Made by a program: the position numbers and the translations under genes. A stretch of DNA of 64,000 bases, taken from Betaproteobacteria bacterium HGW-Betaproteobacteria-1. GTDB lineage: Bacteria > Pseudomonadota > Gammaproteobacteria > Burkholderiales > Methylophilaceae. The DNA lies in assembly GCA_002842435.1 (NCBI GenBank), contig PHCX01000003.1:124001-188000 (forward strand). The letters are read 5' to 3'. This document shows positions 8,932 to 21,384 of the stretch, in pieces; position 1 is the first letter of the stretch, and each line of letters begins with the position of its first letter. Under the pieces are notes generated by a model that saw only the letters and a program-made list of their open reading frames with translations, had not been told where the DNA came from and searched no databases.

Positions 8932-9933
8932 ATGAAAACCGCCTTAGCCTATATGCAAAAAATCCTTCTGCAATGCGTCGCGCTGTGCCTGCTGCTTTCC
9001 GCCAATACCGGCCTGATGGCCGATGAAATCAGGTTACCGGCCCTTGATCCCAAACTGGCAAAAATCAACATCGTCGAACCTGAGCGCGACTCCGGCTATA
9101 CCGTAGGTGACCTGCTGACGCGTGTCGTCACCCTGGAAATCAAAAAACCCTACAAACTGCTGGATACCTCGCTGCCGATCGTCGGCTACGAGAAGCGCTA
9201 TCAGGGCCAGGTCATCGGCATCGAGCTGCGCGACATCAGGAAAGAGGAGCAGGAAAAAGCCGACAGCACCGTTTATAAGATAGCGTTGACTTATCAGGTG
9301 TTCACCCGCAATGTCGTCGCCAAGCCCGCCGCCCTGCCGCCTGAATTCGTCAAGGTTCAGGGTGGCAAGGATATCTTCGAATACCGCATCCCCAGCTGGA
9401 ACTTCCGCATCTCACCGATAGCCGTCTTCGGCGAAGTCAAGCTGGAGACCGATCTGAGTCCATTCCGCGGGCCGGTTCAGAAAACGGACAAGCGGGAAAG
9501 AATCATCCTGAACACTGCGCTGGTCGTTCTGGCACTGGCAGCGCTGGGGCTGATCTACATCCTCGGTGTCCACGCCTGGCTGCCACGCATGGGCGGCCCG
9601 TTCGCCCGCGCCTACCGTGAGTTGAGAAAACTGGGCAAACTGCCGGCCAGCGATGAAACACTGAAGCTGGGCCTGGGTCGCGTTCACCAGGCGTTCAATG
9701 CGAGCCTCGGCAGCAGCGTATTCAGCGGCAATCTCGAGCAGTTTCTGCAGCAGAAACCGGTATTTGCCACCATCCGCCATGACATTGAACAGTTTTTCGA
9801 TTTGTCGCGTCATGTATTTTTTGAACAATCAGACGCACAGCAATTCGGAGCGGAACAGCATGAATGGCTGCGTCGCTTCACACGCCGCTGCCGTGATTGC
9901 GAACGCGGCCTGAAACCAGGGAAGCAGGTCTGA
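8932..9933 (+). CDS. MxaA-like membrane-anchored protein (cluster 1)
   Basis: 333 residues from the ATG at 8932, just after the mxaS-like stop; an in-frame ATG at 8914 would overlap that gene. A signal-like hydrophobic segment is at about 8-27, then a ~170-residue domain presumed periplasmic, a transmembrane segment near 190-208 (ILNTALVVLALAALGLIYIL) and a cytoplasmic-looking tail with AFNASLGSSVFSGNLEQFL. In Methylobacterium, MxaA is needed for calcium insertion into methanol dehydrogenase (established); a like role here is inferred from order and architecture. Confidence 0.78.
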   Translation: MKTALAYMQKILLQCVALCLLLSANTGLMADEIRLPALDPKLAKINIVEPERDSGYTVGDLLTRVVTLEIKKPYKLLDTSLPIVGYEKRYQGQVIGIELRDIRKEEQEKADSTVYKIALTYQVFTRNVVAKPAALPPEFVKVQGGKDIFEYRIPSWNFRISPIAVFGEVKLETDLSPFRGPVQKTDKRERIILNTALVVLALAALGLIYILGVHAWLPRMGGPFARAYRELRKLGKLPASDETLKLGLGRVHQAFNASLGSSVFSGNLEQFLQQKPVFATIRHDIEQFFDLSRHVFFEQSDAQQFGAEQHEWLRRFTRRCRDCERGLKPGKQV

Positions 9934-9937
9934 TACC

Positions 9938-10924
9938 ATGAGTTTTGTCAATCCTTGGGTATTGTGGCTATTGCCACTGGCCCTGCTGCCCTTGCTGCTG
10001 GAGCGCTCGCACAACCGTAGCTATTCATGGGTCGCCATGCTGCCGAACGACCCCTTGTCCAATATCATCGCCATCTTCCTCAAACTGCTGGCTGTGATTG
10101 CGCTGACGTTCATTCTGCTGGGGCTCGCCTCACCGCAGACGCCGGAACAGCATGTCGAAAAAACAGGGGTAGGCGCGCAAATCGCGCTGGTACTGGACCG
10201 CAGCGCCAGCATGGACGATCCGTTTTCCGGGGCAGGTATCGGCGGCCGGGTTGGCGAAACCAAATCCGCAGCGGCCAGCCGTTTGATTACCAACTTCATC
10301 CGCCAGCGTGAAAACGACCTGGTCGGCCTCATCACCTTCAGCAATTCCGCCATGCACGTACTACCACTGACGGAAAACCGCGAGGCGGTTGTTGCTGCCG
10401 TGCAGGCCACTGCGGACAACGCCCTGTTCCAGACCAATATCGGTAGCGGCCTGTCCAGCGGCACCAGCCTGTTCGAGAAGATACCCAACTCAGGGTCGCG
10501 CGCCATCATCCTGATCTCGGACGGTGCCGGACGCATTAGCGCCGATGTGCAGCAAAAAGTGCGCGACTGGCTGGATCGCATGGATATCGGGCTGTATTGG
10601 ATCGTACTGAAACAACCGGGCGGCCTCAGTATTTTCGATGAAACCTTCGTGCCGAAGGAAGACGAACCACTGCCGCCAGTGATTGCCTTGCACGAATATT
10701 TCCAGACGCTGAAAACGTCGTTTCATGCCTATGAGGCGGATGACCCAGACTCCCTGGCCAAGGCCATTGCCGACATCAACCAGAAGGAAAAGAAACCTAT
10801 CATCTATCTGGAAAAAATCCCGGGCAAGAACTACACACAACATTGTTTCATGCTGGCGGCACTGATGATTGCCCTGCTGCTCGGCGTCAAATATCTGGAG
10901 GTGCGCACATGGCACTCAGCGTAA
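9938..10924 (+). CDS. BatA-like vWA membrane protein, MxaC-like (cluster 1)
   Basis: 328 residues. Two N-terminal transmembrane segments (about 5-20 and 42-64), a vWA domain with MIDAS DRSAS at 87-91 (VLDRSASMDDPF), the threonine/serine loop in TFSNSAMHV and IILISDGAGRIS, and a C-terminal transmembrane segment before the last dozen residues. This topology matches MxaC and BatA proteins. It starts 4 bp after the MxaA-like stop and overlaps the MxaK-like gene by 16 bp, the same overlap as in the second cluster. Confidence 0.84.
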   Translation: MSFVNPWVLWLLPLALLPLLLERSHNRSYSWVAMLPNDPLSNIIAIFLKLLAVIALTFILLGLASPQTPEQHVEKTGVGAQIALVLDRSASMDDPFSGAGIGGRVGETKSAAASRLITNFIRQRENDLVGLITFSNSAMHVLPLTENREAVVAAVQATADNALFQTNIGSGLSSGTSLFEKIPNSGSRAIILISDGAGRISADVQQKVRDWLDRMDIGLYWIVLKQPGGLSIFDETFVPKEDEPLPPVIALHEYFQTLKTSFHAYEADDPDSLAKAIADINQKEKKPIIYLEKIPGKNYTQHCFMLAALMIALLLGVKYLEVRTWHSA

Positions 10925-11445
10925 AGAAAGTCACCTGGACACTGGCTGTGATAGCCACTGTCAGTTCAATAACCGCGCTTTATGCATGGAACCGCATTGA
11001 TCAGATCCATGATTTCAATCGGGCGATCCTGACAGCGAAGACACCGGACACCGACCGCCAGAGCTATGAAGCAAAATTCTCCACGGCCTACTGGCTGGCG
11101 AAGAATGAGCGTTACAAGGAAGCAACCCTGCTGTTCCTGCAACTGGCCGAGCAAAGCGACATGAACCGACGCTCCGCCGTACAGCACAACCTGGGCAACA
11201 TCTTCTTCCTGCGCGGCCTGACCGTTAACGGCAACAGCATGACCGTGCGTGACGAAAGCGAGTACCTGTTCCGTCAGGCCAAGGGCGCTTACGTGCAATC
11301 GCTCAAGCTGGACAACAGCCACTGGGACACACGCCACAACCTTGATCGCGTGATCGGCATGCTGCCGGAGACGCCAACCCCGGGCGCCGGTGAATCCGAC
11401 AGTCCCGGCCTCATCATGGGCAACATTCCGGTGGGCCTGCCGTGA
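10909..11445 (+). CDS. MxaK-like membrane-anchored protein (cluster 1)
   Basis: 178 residues from the ATG at 10909, inside the end of the mxaC-like gene. One N-terminal transmembrane segment (about 9-27) is followed by a helical, TPR-like domain (SYEAKFSTAYWLAKNERYKEA, then NLGNIFFLRGL and AKGAYVQSLKLD). MxaK takes part in calcium insertion into methanol dehydrogenase in Methylobacterium (established); the role here is inferred. Its TGA overlaps the GTG start of the next gene. The paralogue at 61451 has the same length and the same C-terminal N-P-GLP ending. Confidence 0.75.
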   Translation: MALSVKKVTWTLAVIATVSSITALYAWNRIDQIHDFNRAILTAKTPDTDRQSYEAKFSTAYWLAKNERYKEATLLFLQLAEQSDMNRRSAVQHNLGNIFFLRGLTVNGNSMTVRDESEYLFRQAKGAYVQSLKLDNSHWDTRHNLDRVIGMLPETPTPGAGESDSPGLIMGNIPVGLP

Positions 11446-12446
11446 AATACTTCCATCATCTGCAACGCTATCTGGTGCACAGACGGGACGCCACCCTGTT
11501 GCTGCTGGCATTCGTTTTTCTCATCATAGCGCTGTTCCAGCCCAGCATCCCGCTCAAGCGCAATATCTACAGCTACATCCTGGTGGCCGATATCTCGCAG
11601 AGCATGAATGTGGCCGACATGGGCAGCGAGAGCAAGCCGGTGACGCGCATCGCACACACGCAGAAGATGATGCATGAGATTATCTCGGCCATGCCCTGCG
11701 GAACCAAGGTCAGCATCGGGTTGTTTGCCGGTGTCAGTGTGGCGGCGTTGTATACGCCGATCGAAGTCTGCAGCAACTTTGCCGCCATCAATGACACCAT
11801 CGATCATCTGGACTGGCGTGCGGGCTGGTCAGGCAACAGCCGCATCCGCGAAAGCCTGCCGAATCTCGCACGTACGCTACGCGCCTTTCCGGAACCCGCG
11901 CAAGTAGTCTATTTCACGGATGGGGAAGAAGCGCCAAGACTGCATGTCTTCAACACACGCAATCTCAACGAATTTCAGGGCGGCGACGACTGGCTGCTGG
12001 TCGGCATCGGCAGCGACAAAGGCACCCCCATCCCAAAACTTGACGAAAAAAATCAGCTGATCGGCTACTGGTCGGGTGACAGTTTCGCATTACAGCCGGG
12101 TATCGCGCAGATTTCAGAATCCAACATTGGCACACGGGACGATAATGTCGCCAGCGGTGAAGGTGACCGCTATCTGTCGACGCTGAACGAAACCTATCTG
12201 CAAGACCTGACTAAAGAGGTCGGTGCAAAGTATGTGCGCGGCGACAATCTGCAAAGCATCCTCGCAGCCATGAAGGAACAGAAACCGGCACGGCGCGATA
12301 TCGCACCCTACAAGATAGACTGGATACTGGCCAGCATCGCGGGCATCCTGCTGTTACTGGCCTATTTCCCCAAACATCCGCTGCATACTGCACGCGAATC
12401 ACTGAAACGCCTGCGGCCCAGGTTCGCGCAGAAGCCTTCAAGATAG
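11442..12446 (+). CDS. vWA membrane protein, MxaL-like (cluster 1)
   Basis: 334 residues from a GTG start overlapping the previous stop as GTGA. Transmembrane segment near 18-32, vWA domain with MIDAS DISQS at 50-54 (YSYILVADISQSMNVAD), VVYFTDGEEAPRLHV later, and a C-terminal transmembrane segment (IDWILASIAGILLLLAYF). MxaL works with MxaA and MxaK in calcium loading of methanol dehydrogenase in Methylobacterium. Last gene of the cluster; its end overlaps the end of the convergent ygfX-like gene by 9 bp. Confidence 0.8.
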   Translation: MKYFHHLQRYLVHRRDATLLLLAFVFLIIALFQPSIPLKRNIYSYILVADISQSMNVADMGSESKPVTRIAHTQKMMHEIISAMPCGTKVSIGLFAGVSVAALYTPIEVCSNFAAINDTIDHLDWRAGWSGNSRIRESLPNLARTLRAFPEPAQVVYFTDGEEAPRLHVFNTRNLNEFQGGDDWLLVGIGSDKGTPIPKLDEKNQLIGYWSGDSFALQPGIAQISESNIGTRDDNVASGEGDRYLSTLNETYLQDLTKEVGAKYVRGDNLQSILAAMKEQKPARRDIAPYKIDWILASIAGILLLLAYFPKHPLHTARESLKRLRPRFAQKPSR

Positions 12447-12902
12447 CTTATCCGTCTCCTGCCGTTCCCGGCCCCACCTGAGCCAGACACGCAGTTGCCG
12501 GAAACTCTCGGAATGGGTGTTTTCGGCCAGCAGGACGACAGAAAATCGCCTGCCACTCTCAATTTCCTGTAGATTCAGCACGGTCAGATAGGGCGCGACA
12601 AAACTGCTCGACAGCACTGTGACCTGATGGCTCCGGCCACCCCTTTCCGTCACCTGCAAACCGGATTCCGGATTCATTGTCAAACGTACGATCGATCTTG
12701 TCAGAGTCAACGTACCATGCTGCCGGATGTTATAGACGGCAAACACAACGATCAAGGCAACAGACAGCGCCTTCAGGACCAAGGGCAAGGAAAGAAACAG
12801 CAGCACGAGACAAGCCGTCAGGCTGGCAATTACTATTATCCAGACCAGATTTGCGGATGGTGCAAGCTCAAGTTGTACGGGCTTGGCGCTATAATAAGAC
12901 AA
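12438..12902 (-). CDS. YgfX-like inner membrane protein
   Basis: 154 residues. Two adjacent hydrophobic segments (about 18-37 and 41-57) followed by a hydrophilic domain with LRVWLRWGRE near the C-terminus, the layout of the YgfX/CptA family. In E. coli ygfX lies near ygfZ, which is the divergent neighbour here, supporting the call. The start is a TTG at 12902 with GGGGA five bases upstream and an in-frame stop immediately before it; no ATG is possible at the N-terminus. SdhE, the usual YgfX partner, is not in the window. Confidence 0.7.
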   Translation of the reverse strand: MSYYSAKPVQLELAPSANLVWIIVIASLTACLVLLFLSLPLVLKALSVALIVVFAVYNIRQHGTLTLTRSIVRLTMNPESGLQVTERGGRSHQVTVLSSSFVAPYLTVLNLQEIESGRRFSVVLLAENTHSESFRQLRVWLRWGRERQETDKLS

Positions 12903-12998
12903 TCAATTCCCCTGAGTGGCACAGGACATGCTTCTAGAGTAAATCATATTCCAGGCATGTCGCATATTCGACATTATCAACAAGTGAACAGACACATC

Positions 12999-14033
12999 AT
13001 GACACAGTGGCATCAATTTCTTGGCAGTAAGCAGGCAACAATCACCGGTCAACGGGTGCAGGATTTCGGCAATCCGCAATTGGAGTTGCAGGCCACAACC
13101 AATGCCACCGTGTTGGCTGACCTCTCGCATTTCGGCTTGTTGCAGATCGACGGCGAGGACCGCGTAACCTTCCTGCAGGGGCAGCTGACCAATGACGTCA
13201 AATTGCTCAATGGCAGCAACAGCCACTACGCCGGTTACTGCACACCCAAAGGCCGGATGCTGACGATGCTCCTGGCATTTGCGCAGGGCGACCATCTGTA
13301 CCTGCAGTTGAATCGCCAGTTGCTGGAATCCATCATGAAACGGTTGAAGATGTATGTTTTGAGGTCCAAGGTCACGATCACTGACGTCTCCGACAGCATC
13401 ATACGTATGGGACTGGCAGGCAAGGACGCTGAGCAGATCCTGCTAAATCACTTCGGCCAGGCTCCACAAACCGCTCACGAGCTATTGAGCCTGGAGGCAG
13501 TCAGCATCATCCGACTACCGGGAAAACGGCCACGCTATGAAATTTTTGTGGACGCCGAAAATGCGGAGCAGCTATGGACGGTGCTCAGTCAGCAGGCTCA
13601 ACCGGTGGGCGCCGGCTGCTGGGACTGGCTGGAAATTGAAGCCGGCATCCCGGACATTGAACCTGCCACGCAGGAAGCCTTTGTCCCGCAAATGGTCAAC
13701 CTGGACGCATTAGGCGGCATCAATTTCAAGAAGGGTTGTTATACGGGACAGGAAATCGTGGCGCGCACGCATTATCTGGGCAAGGTGAAACGCAGAACCC
13801 TGCCGCTGCACATTCCTGCAGGTGAGGAAGCCAATGTCGGCAGCCCGGTATTTCGCAGCAGCAGCGAAGAAGCAGTAGGCATGCTGGTGCGGGTTGCACC
13901 TTCGCCAGCGGGCGGAATGGATGCACTTGCCGAACTGCGGCTGGAAGCATTGGAAAATGCCGAACTCTGCCTGAACAAGGCAGCCGTCAAACCATTGCAG
14001 CTATTACAACTCCCTTACGAACTGGCTGAATAA
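12999..14033 (+). CDS. ygfZ: Folate-binding protein YgfZ (iron-sulfur cluster repair)
   Basis: 344 residues. YgfZ is a tetrahydrofolate-binding, GcvT-like protein that supports biogenesis or repair of certain Fe-S enzymes. The signature KGCYTGQEIVAR with its conserved Cys is near residue 246, preceded by PQMVNLDALGGINFKKG. Early LLQIDGEDRVTFLQGQLTND is also typical. The ATG at 12999 was chosen because upstream in-frame sequence lacks family character and overlaps ygfX on the other strand. Confidence 0.92.
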   Translation: MTQWHQFLGSKQATITGQRVQDFGNPQLELQATTNATVLADLSHFGLLQIDGEDRVTFLQGQLTNDVKLLNGSNSHYAGYCTPKGRMLTMLLAFAQGDHLYLQLNRQLLESIMKRLKMYVLRSKVTITDVSDSIIRMGLAGKDAEQILLNHFGQAPQTAHELLSLEAVSIIRLPGKRPRYEIFVDAENAEQLWTVLSQQAQPVGAGCWDWLEIEAGIPDIEPATQEAFVPQMVNLDALGGINFKKGCYTGQEIVARTHYLGKVKRRTLPLHIPAGEEANVGSPVFRSSSEEAVGMLVRVAPSPAGGMDALAELRLEALENAELCLNKAAVKPLQLLQLPYELAE

Positions 14034-14104
14034 ACACAGATCATGGTGAAACCTGAACCGGCCAGGTGGATTTGCAGCCGATTCCCTTCAAGCCCGACAG
14101 GCCG

Positions 14105-15553
14105 CTAGACCAACTGGACGCGGTTACGGCCGGCCTGTTTTGCCTGATAGAGTGCAATATCCGTGCGTTCTATCAGGCTATCAACCGGCTCGCCATCCGC
14201 CCATTGTGAGATGCCCTGGCTTACTGTCACCTTCAACAGTTCATTCTTGAATTCAACCACCATATTTTCAACTGCCTGACGCAATTTCTCACTCAGTTGC
14301 AGTGCATTATGCGCATCACACTTCCTCAGTAGCACGAGAAACTCCTCACCACCCCAGCGACAGACAAAATCTGCCTCACGCAAATTGGCTCGCAAACAGT
14401 CTGCTACTGCAATCAGCAATTGGTCTCCGGCCAGGTGACCATATTGATCATTAACAGCCTTGAAGTGATCAATATCAACCATCAACATTGAGAGTGCCTC
14501 TTCATTGCGCTTGGCATCGCTGATGAAGGTCTTGATGATCACGTCAAAAGCCTGGCGATTCGGCAACTTTGTCAGGCTGTCCGAGGTTGCCATCAACTCC
14601 AGCCTGTCCTGGTATCGTGTAAAGGCGAGGCCCGTGAGCAATAATGCAATGCCGGTAATCACGACGCAGACCAGCAAATTGAGATAGAGGGTCTGGCGTA
14701 TATCCTTGACAGCATCATTCTCGTTGCGCTCTACAAAAAGATACCAGTCCAGCTCTGGAATATATCGCACGTTAAGCAGTATCCGCTCGTGATCAAGCTG
14801 ATACTGATAAGCCCCTTCAGGCTTGGATAAAATTTCCCCGGCCATCTTTTGCAGACCGGGATGATCGTGGATATTGGTTCCAAGCGGCTGTGATTTATTG
14901 CCAAAAAGCACGATATTGCCCTTGGGGTCGACAAAATAAATATTGCGCTGATAACGATCCTGATAATTATTGATCAAGGCGCGCACTGCATCGACCGTTA
15001 GGCCTACTCCTGCTGCCCCGATGAAGTTCTGCTCATAATCCAGAACGCGGTAATTCACGAAAATCGTCAGCGCATTGGCATGCGCCGCATCCGGGTCCAC
15101 ATTGATTTCGTAAGGACTATCCATTTTCCGCACGCGGAAATACCAGGCATCGGCCTCTTTATTCTCATCCACCTGTTTTAACAGGCCATCCCAGTAATAG
15201 TAGTTGCGCGTTTCTTCAGAGACAAAAAAACTGCTGAACGTGCCGTAGGTTTCCTTGACCTCATTCAGGTAGCGGCTGATTTTAACAATGTCATCCTCGC
15301 CGCCAATGACCCAGTCACGTACGAAGGTGTCACTGGCCATCATTGAAGAAATGAAAATCGGCCGGATCAGGTCTTTCTGGATTTCGGAATAGATATTATC
15401 CGCCGTCAGTGGCAGTTCACTGTTAACGATGGCATCCCGAATGGAATTTTTGGAGACGTAATAACTGGCAATTGAAGTGGCAAAAAAGCCGATGCATAAC
15501 AGCACCCAAAGCAGAAATATAACCTTGCGTTTACTGTCGAAGATGTTATGCAT
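14105..15553 (-). CDS. Membrane diguanylate cyclase with periplasmic Cache-type sensor
   Basis: 482 residues. Transmembrane segment near 12-33, a ~250-residue extracytoplasmic domain with Cache-like features (FVNYRVLDYEQNFIGAAGVGL, NIYFVDPKGNIVLFG), a second transmembrane segment near 290-310, then a GGDEF domain. The active-site loop is WGGEEF and the inhibitory I-site RxxD is present five residues upstream (READ), so it should make c-di-GMP with product inhibition. It lies 71 bp after ftsB on the same strand; whether it is co-transcribed is unclear. The ligand is unknown. Confidence 0.9.
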   Translation of the reverse strand: MHNIFDSKRKVIFLLWVLLCIGFFATSIASYYVSKNSIRDAIVNSELPLTADNIYSEIQKDLIRPIFISSMMASDTFVRDWVIGGEDDIVKISRYLNEVKETYGTFSSFFVSEETRNYYYWDGLLKQVDENKEADAWYFRVRKMDSPYEINVDPDAAHANALTIFVNYRVLDYEQNFIGAAGVGLTVDAVRALINNYQDRYQRNIYFVDPKGNIVLFGNKSQPLGTNIHDHPGLQKMAGEILSKPEGAYQYQLDHERILLNVRYIPELDWYLFVERNENDAVKDIRQTLYLNLLVCVVITGIALLLTGLAFTRYQDRLELMATSDSLTKLPNRQAFDVIIKTFISDAKRNEEALSMLMVDIDHFKAVNDQYGHLAGDQLLIAVADCLRANLREADFVCRWGGEEFLVLLRKCDAHNALQLSEKLRQAVENMVVEFKNELLKVTVSQGISQWADGEPVDSLIERTDIALYQAKQAGRNRVQLV

Positions 15554-15624
15554 GATGAGGGTAATGATATCCGCAGAGTCTGGTTGGCAATATCAAGCAC
15601 AAGCCGATCATTTGGCTAACCTGA

Positions 15625-15966
15625 CTATTCCAACGTAGCAGGCCTGGCGGGGTCTGCTGTTGTCGGGGACGGGGTTGCTGACTCGTCAGGCGAGACACGC
15701 TCAAACACCTGATAAAACACTTCGTCCTGCCTGATCATGCCCAGCTCGCTGCGGGCGCGCTCCTCGATCGCAGCAAGACCCTGCTTCAGGTCACGCACCT
15801 CGGCATCCACCGCATCATTGCGCGCCTTCAGATCGGCATTCAACTTTTGCTGCTCGCTGATTTGCCGGTTCAGGTCCCAGACCTTGAGCCAGCTCCCTTT
15901 GCCCAGCCACAACGGATATTGCAGCAAGGCAATCAGGATGACGAATATCAGCGTCAGCGCTTTCAC
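15625..15966 (-). CDS. ftsB: Cell division protein FtsB
   Basis: 113 residues. A transmembrane segment at about 3-19 is followed by [19 protein letters not shown], a leucine-rich coiled coil to about residue 75, and [18 protein letters not shown], the classic FtsB pattern. FtsB forms the FtsQBL divisome complex at the septum. A GTG start at 15966 lies 24 bp after eno, the conserved eno-ftsB arrangement. The Pro/Thr-rich tail after residue 90 is probably disordered. Confidence 0.93.
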   Translation of the reverse strand: MKALTLIFVILIALLQYPLWLGKGSWLKVWDLNRQISEQQKLNADLKARNDAVDAEVRDLKQGLAAIEERARSELGMIRQDEVFYQVFERVSPDESATPSPTTADPARPATLE

Positions 15967-15990
15967 AAAAGCTCAGGAACTGGAGTCTGC

Positions 15991-17286
<1,296 letters not shown>

Positions 17287-17354
17287 TCAAAATTTATGTA
17301 TTCTGACTACCGACCGCCAACACATGGCAATGCGCATGCCGGCGGCCATCACAG

Positions 17355-18194
17355 TTAAAGGGTTTGTTCGATAAACCCGGCTTTTTTTACCAACTTATCC
17401 AAATCAACCAATACTTCCAGCAAGGCCTTCATTTTAGGCAAAGGCCAAGCATTCGGACCATCCGACAGAGCCTTGCTCGGGTCCGGATGCGTTTCCATGA
17501 AGATGCCGGCGATGCCGCTGGCGACTGCAGCCCTTGCCAGGACTGGCACAAACTCGCGCTGGCCGCCACTCATGTCGCCCTGCCCGCCAGGCTGCTGCAC
17601 GGAATGCGTCGCATCAAAAACCACCGGGCAATTGGTTTCGCGCATGATGGCCAGGCTGCGCATATCCGACACCAGCGTGTTGTAGCCGAAAGAGACGCCG
17701 CGTTCGCAGACCATAATGGTATCAGCACCGCCATTCGCTTCCTTGGCCTTCTGCACTACCTGTTTCATGTCGCCGGGGGCAAGAAATTGACCCTTCTTGA
17801 TGTTCACCGGCTTGCCGCAAGTCGCGACCGCCGTAATGAAATCGGTCTGGCGGCAAAGAAAAGCCGGAGTCTGCAACACATCGACCACCGCTGCCACATG
17901 CGGCACCTGTTCCTCGGTATGCACATCGGTGAGAATCGGCACACCGATCTGACGCCGCACTTCGTCCAGTATCTTCAGGCCTTCTTCCATACCGAAGCCG
18001 CGGAAGGTCTTGGTCGAACTGCGATTGGCTTTGTCATAGGATGACTTGTAGATAAAGGGAATACCGAGTGCATCGGTGATTTCCTTCAGTTGGCCGGCCG
18101 TATCAATCGCCATCTGCTGCGATTCGATGACACAGGGGCCGGCGATCAGGAATAAGGGCTGATCAAGGCCGACTTCAAACCCGCAGAGTTTCAT
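17355..18194 (-). CDS. kdsA: 3-deoxy-8-phosphooctulonate synthase
   Basis: 279 residues; condenses arabinose 5-phosphate with phosphoenolpyruvate to make KDO 8-phosphate for lipopolysaccharide. Visible signatures: [52 protein letters not shown], and [14 protein letters not shown] near the C-terminus. The ATG directly abuts the pyrG stop, so the two are translationally coupled. Confidence 0.96.
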   Translation of the reverse strand: MKLCGFEVGLDQPLFLIAGPCVIESQQMAIDTAGQLKEITDALGIPFIYKSSYDKANRSSTKTFRGFGMEEGLKILDEVRRQIGVPILTDVHTEEQVPHVAAVVDVLQTPAFLCRQTDFITAVATCGKPVNIKKGQFLAPGDMKQVVQKAKEANGGADTIMVCERGVSFGYNTLVSDMRSLAIMRETNCPVVFDATHSVQQPGGQGDMSGGQREFVPVLARAAVASGIAGIFMETHPDPSKALSDGPNAWPLPKMKALLEVLVDLDKLVKKAGFIEQTL

Positions 18195-20131
<1,937 letters not shown>

Positions 20132-20263
20132 ATGCTAATGGATTTGTTTGGGACATTTTCCGGCCTGCTCAGCCTTGGCATCATCGTGTTCATCATTGCC
20201 ATGGCAGCTTATCTGTTCTGGCTGTTCATGAAACTGAGCGCGAAGAAGCCAGACCAGAAGTAA
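20132..20263 (+). CDS. DUF3149-like 43-residue membrane protein
   Basis: 43 residues behind a strong AGGAGA ribosome site. The sequence begins MLMDLFGTFSGLLSLG, has one transmembrane helix (about residues 13-34, IIVFIIAMAAYLFWLFM) and a short basic tail ending KKPDQK. This fits the DUF3149 family of tiny proteobacterial membrane proteins, whose function is unknown. The upstream FNR-type promoter suggests induction at low oxygen, so a link to respiration is possible (inference). Confidence 0.72.
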   Translation: MLMDLFGTFSGLLSLGIIVFIIAMAAYLFWLFMKLSAKKPDQK

Positions 20264-20416
20264 TATTCTGAAAGCAAGGCCAGCTGCCTTCTCCTGTGAA
20301 ATGTCAGGGAAGATGGGTGGCATTGCTTGTATGCCTGCTCACCGTGCGCTGTCACACGGGCGCAACAAACTGTCGCTATTTTCAATGCTTAACGCACAGA
20401 CGACAGGAGCAGGAGG

Positions 20417-20896
20417 ATGGTCTACGAAAAGACGGCCTCAGGCATTGATGAAATTGCTGGCGCCCAGCGTCGGCTCAAGCTCAGACAGCGGCAAGTACTG
20501 ATACTGATAGACGGCAAACGCACGCTGAACGAGATAACACAATCCCTGCCGCGACTCACGGTAGCCGAGATTATTGAGGAACTCGCAGCCCAAGGCTTCA
20601 TTCAGGATCCCAACCGGCCGAAAACCAGCCCCCATGTTATTGAACCAGCCCCCAATGCACCCGAAGTTTCTGCAGAACAACTGGCAGAAACCAAGAATAT
20701 CCTGATTTCAAGCACCACTGAACACCTCGGCCTCATGGGCCGCACCATGGTCGAACAAATCAGCACCGCCTCGTCTTACGAACAGTTGAAAGCCTGCATC
20801 TCACGCTGGCATATGGCTATCAGGGAATCCAAGGGCGGCCGCATGATCGCGGACGAGTTGATGTCGAAAGTGCAGATGACACTCAGCAGCAATTAA
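20417..20896 (+). CDS. Uncharacterised protein with winged-helix-like N-terminus
   Basis: 159 residues. Residues about 20-65 (KLRQRQVLILIDGKRTLNEI, then LTVAEIIEELAAQGFI) read like a winged-helix domain. The C-terminal half is helical (LMGRTMVEQISTASSYEQL, then RESKGGRMIADEL). The ATG sits directly after AGGAGCAGGAGG. I recognise similarity to uncharacterised betaproteobacterial proteins only. It lies alone between the DUF3149 and YchJ-like genes; regulator or sensor adaptor are possibilities. Confidence 0.65.
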   Translation: MVYEKTASGIDEIAGAQRRLKLRQRQVLILIDGKRTLNEITQSLPRLTVAEIIEELAAQGFIQDPNRPKTSPHVIEPAPNAPEVSAEQLAETKNILISSTTEHLGLMGRTMVEQISTASSYEQLKACISRWHMAIRESKGGRMIADELMSKVQMTLSSN

Positions 20897-20960
20897 GAAT
20901 CTACATCCAATTTTCATTTACCAATCCTCATTTACATGGATAACCCGAAGAAAGTTTAAA

Positions 20961-21383
20961 ATGCCATGGATTCTTATGGCTAAAAACCTCAACAAACATC
21001 CTCTGACATGTCCTTGTGGCAGCAACAAAGCCTATGACAACTGTTGTCAGCCGTACCATCGCGGCCTGGTTGCGCCCACAGCAGAAGCGCTGATGCGATC
21101 ACGCTACTCAGCGTATGTTTTACGGCTGGAGGAACACCTGCTGCGAACCTGGCACCCGGACACCAGACCGGACCATCTCGGCCTGGAAAACGATACCCAG
21201 ACAAAATGGCTGGGCTTGTCAGTCAAACGCCATGAGCTTGGAGGGCCCGATTCCGCCATTGTCGAATTTATCGCCCGTTACAAAGTTGACGGAAAAGCCG
21301 AAAAACTGCATGAAACCAGCCGTTTTCTCCAAATCAAGCATGAATGGTTTTATGTTGATGACGCTGGTTCCAGCAGCACCTGA
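20961..21383 (+). CDS. YchJ/UPF0225-like SEC-C motif protein
   Basis: 140 residues (135 if the internal ATG at 20976 is used; neither start has a strong ribosome site). The N-terminal SEC-C-type zinc motif is CPCGSNKAYDNCCQPYH, followed by ALMRSRYSAYVLRLEEHLLR and a domain with VEFIARYKVDGKAEKLHETS, the YchJ pattern. Function of the family is unknown. It converges on the unknown gene at 21385, with stops 1 bp apart. Confidence 0.82.
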   Translation: MPWILMAKNLNKHPLTCPCGSNKAYDNCCQPYHRGLVAPTAEALMRSRYSAYVLRLEEHLLRTWHPDTRPDHLGLENDTQTKWLGLSVKRHELGGPDSAIVEFIARYKVDGKAEKLHETSRFLQIKHEWFYVDDAGSSST

Positions 21384-21384
21384 C

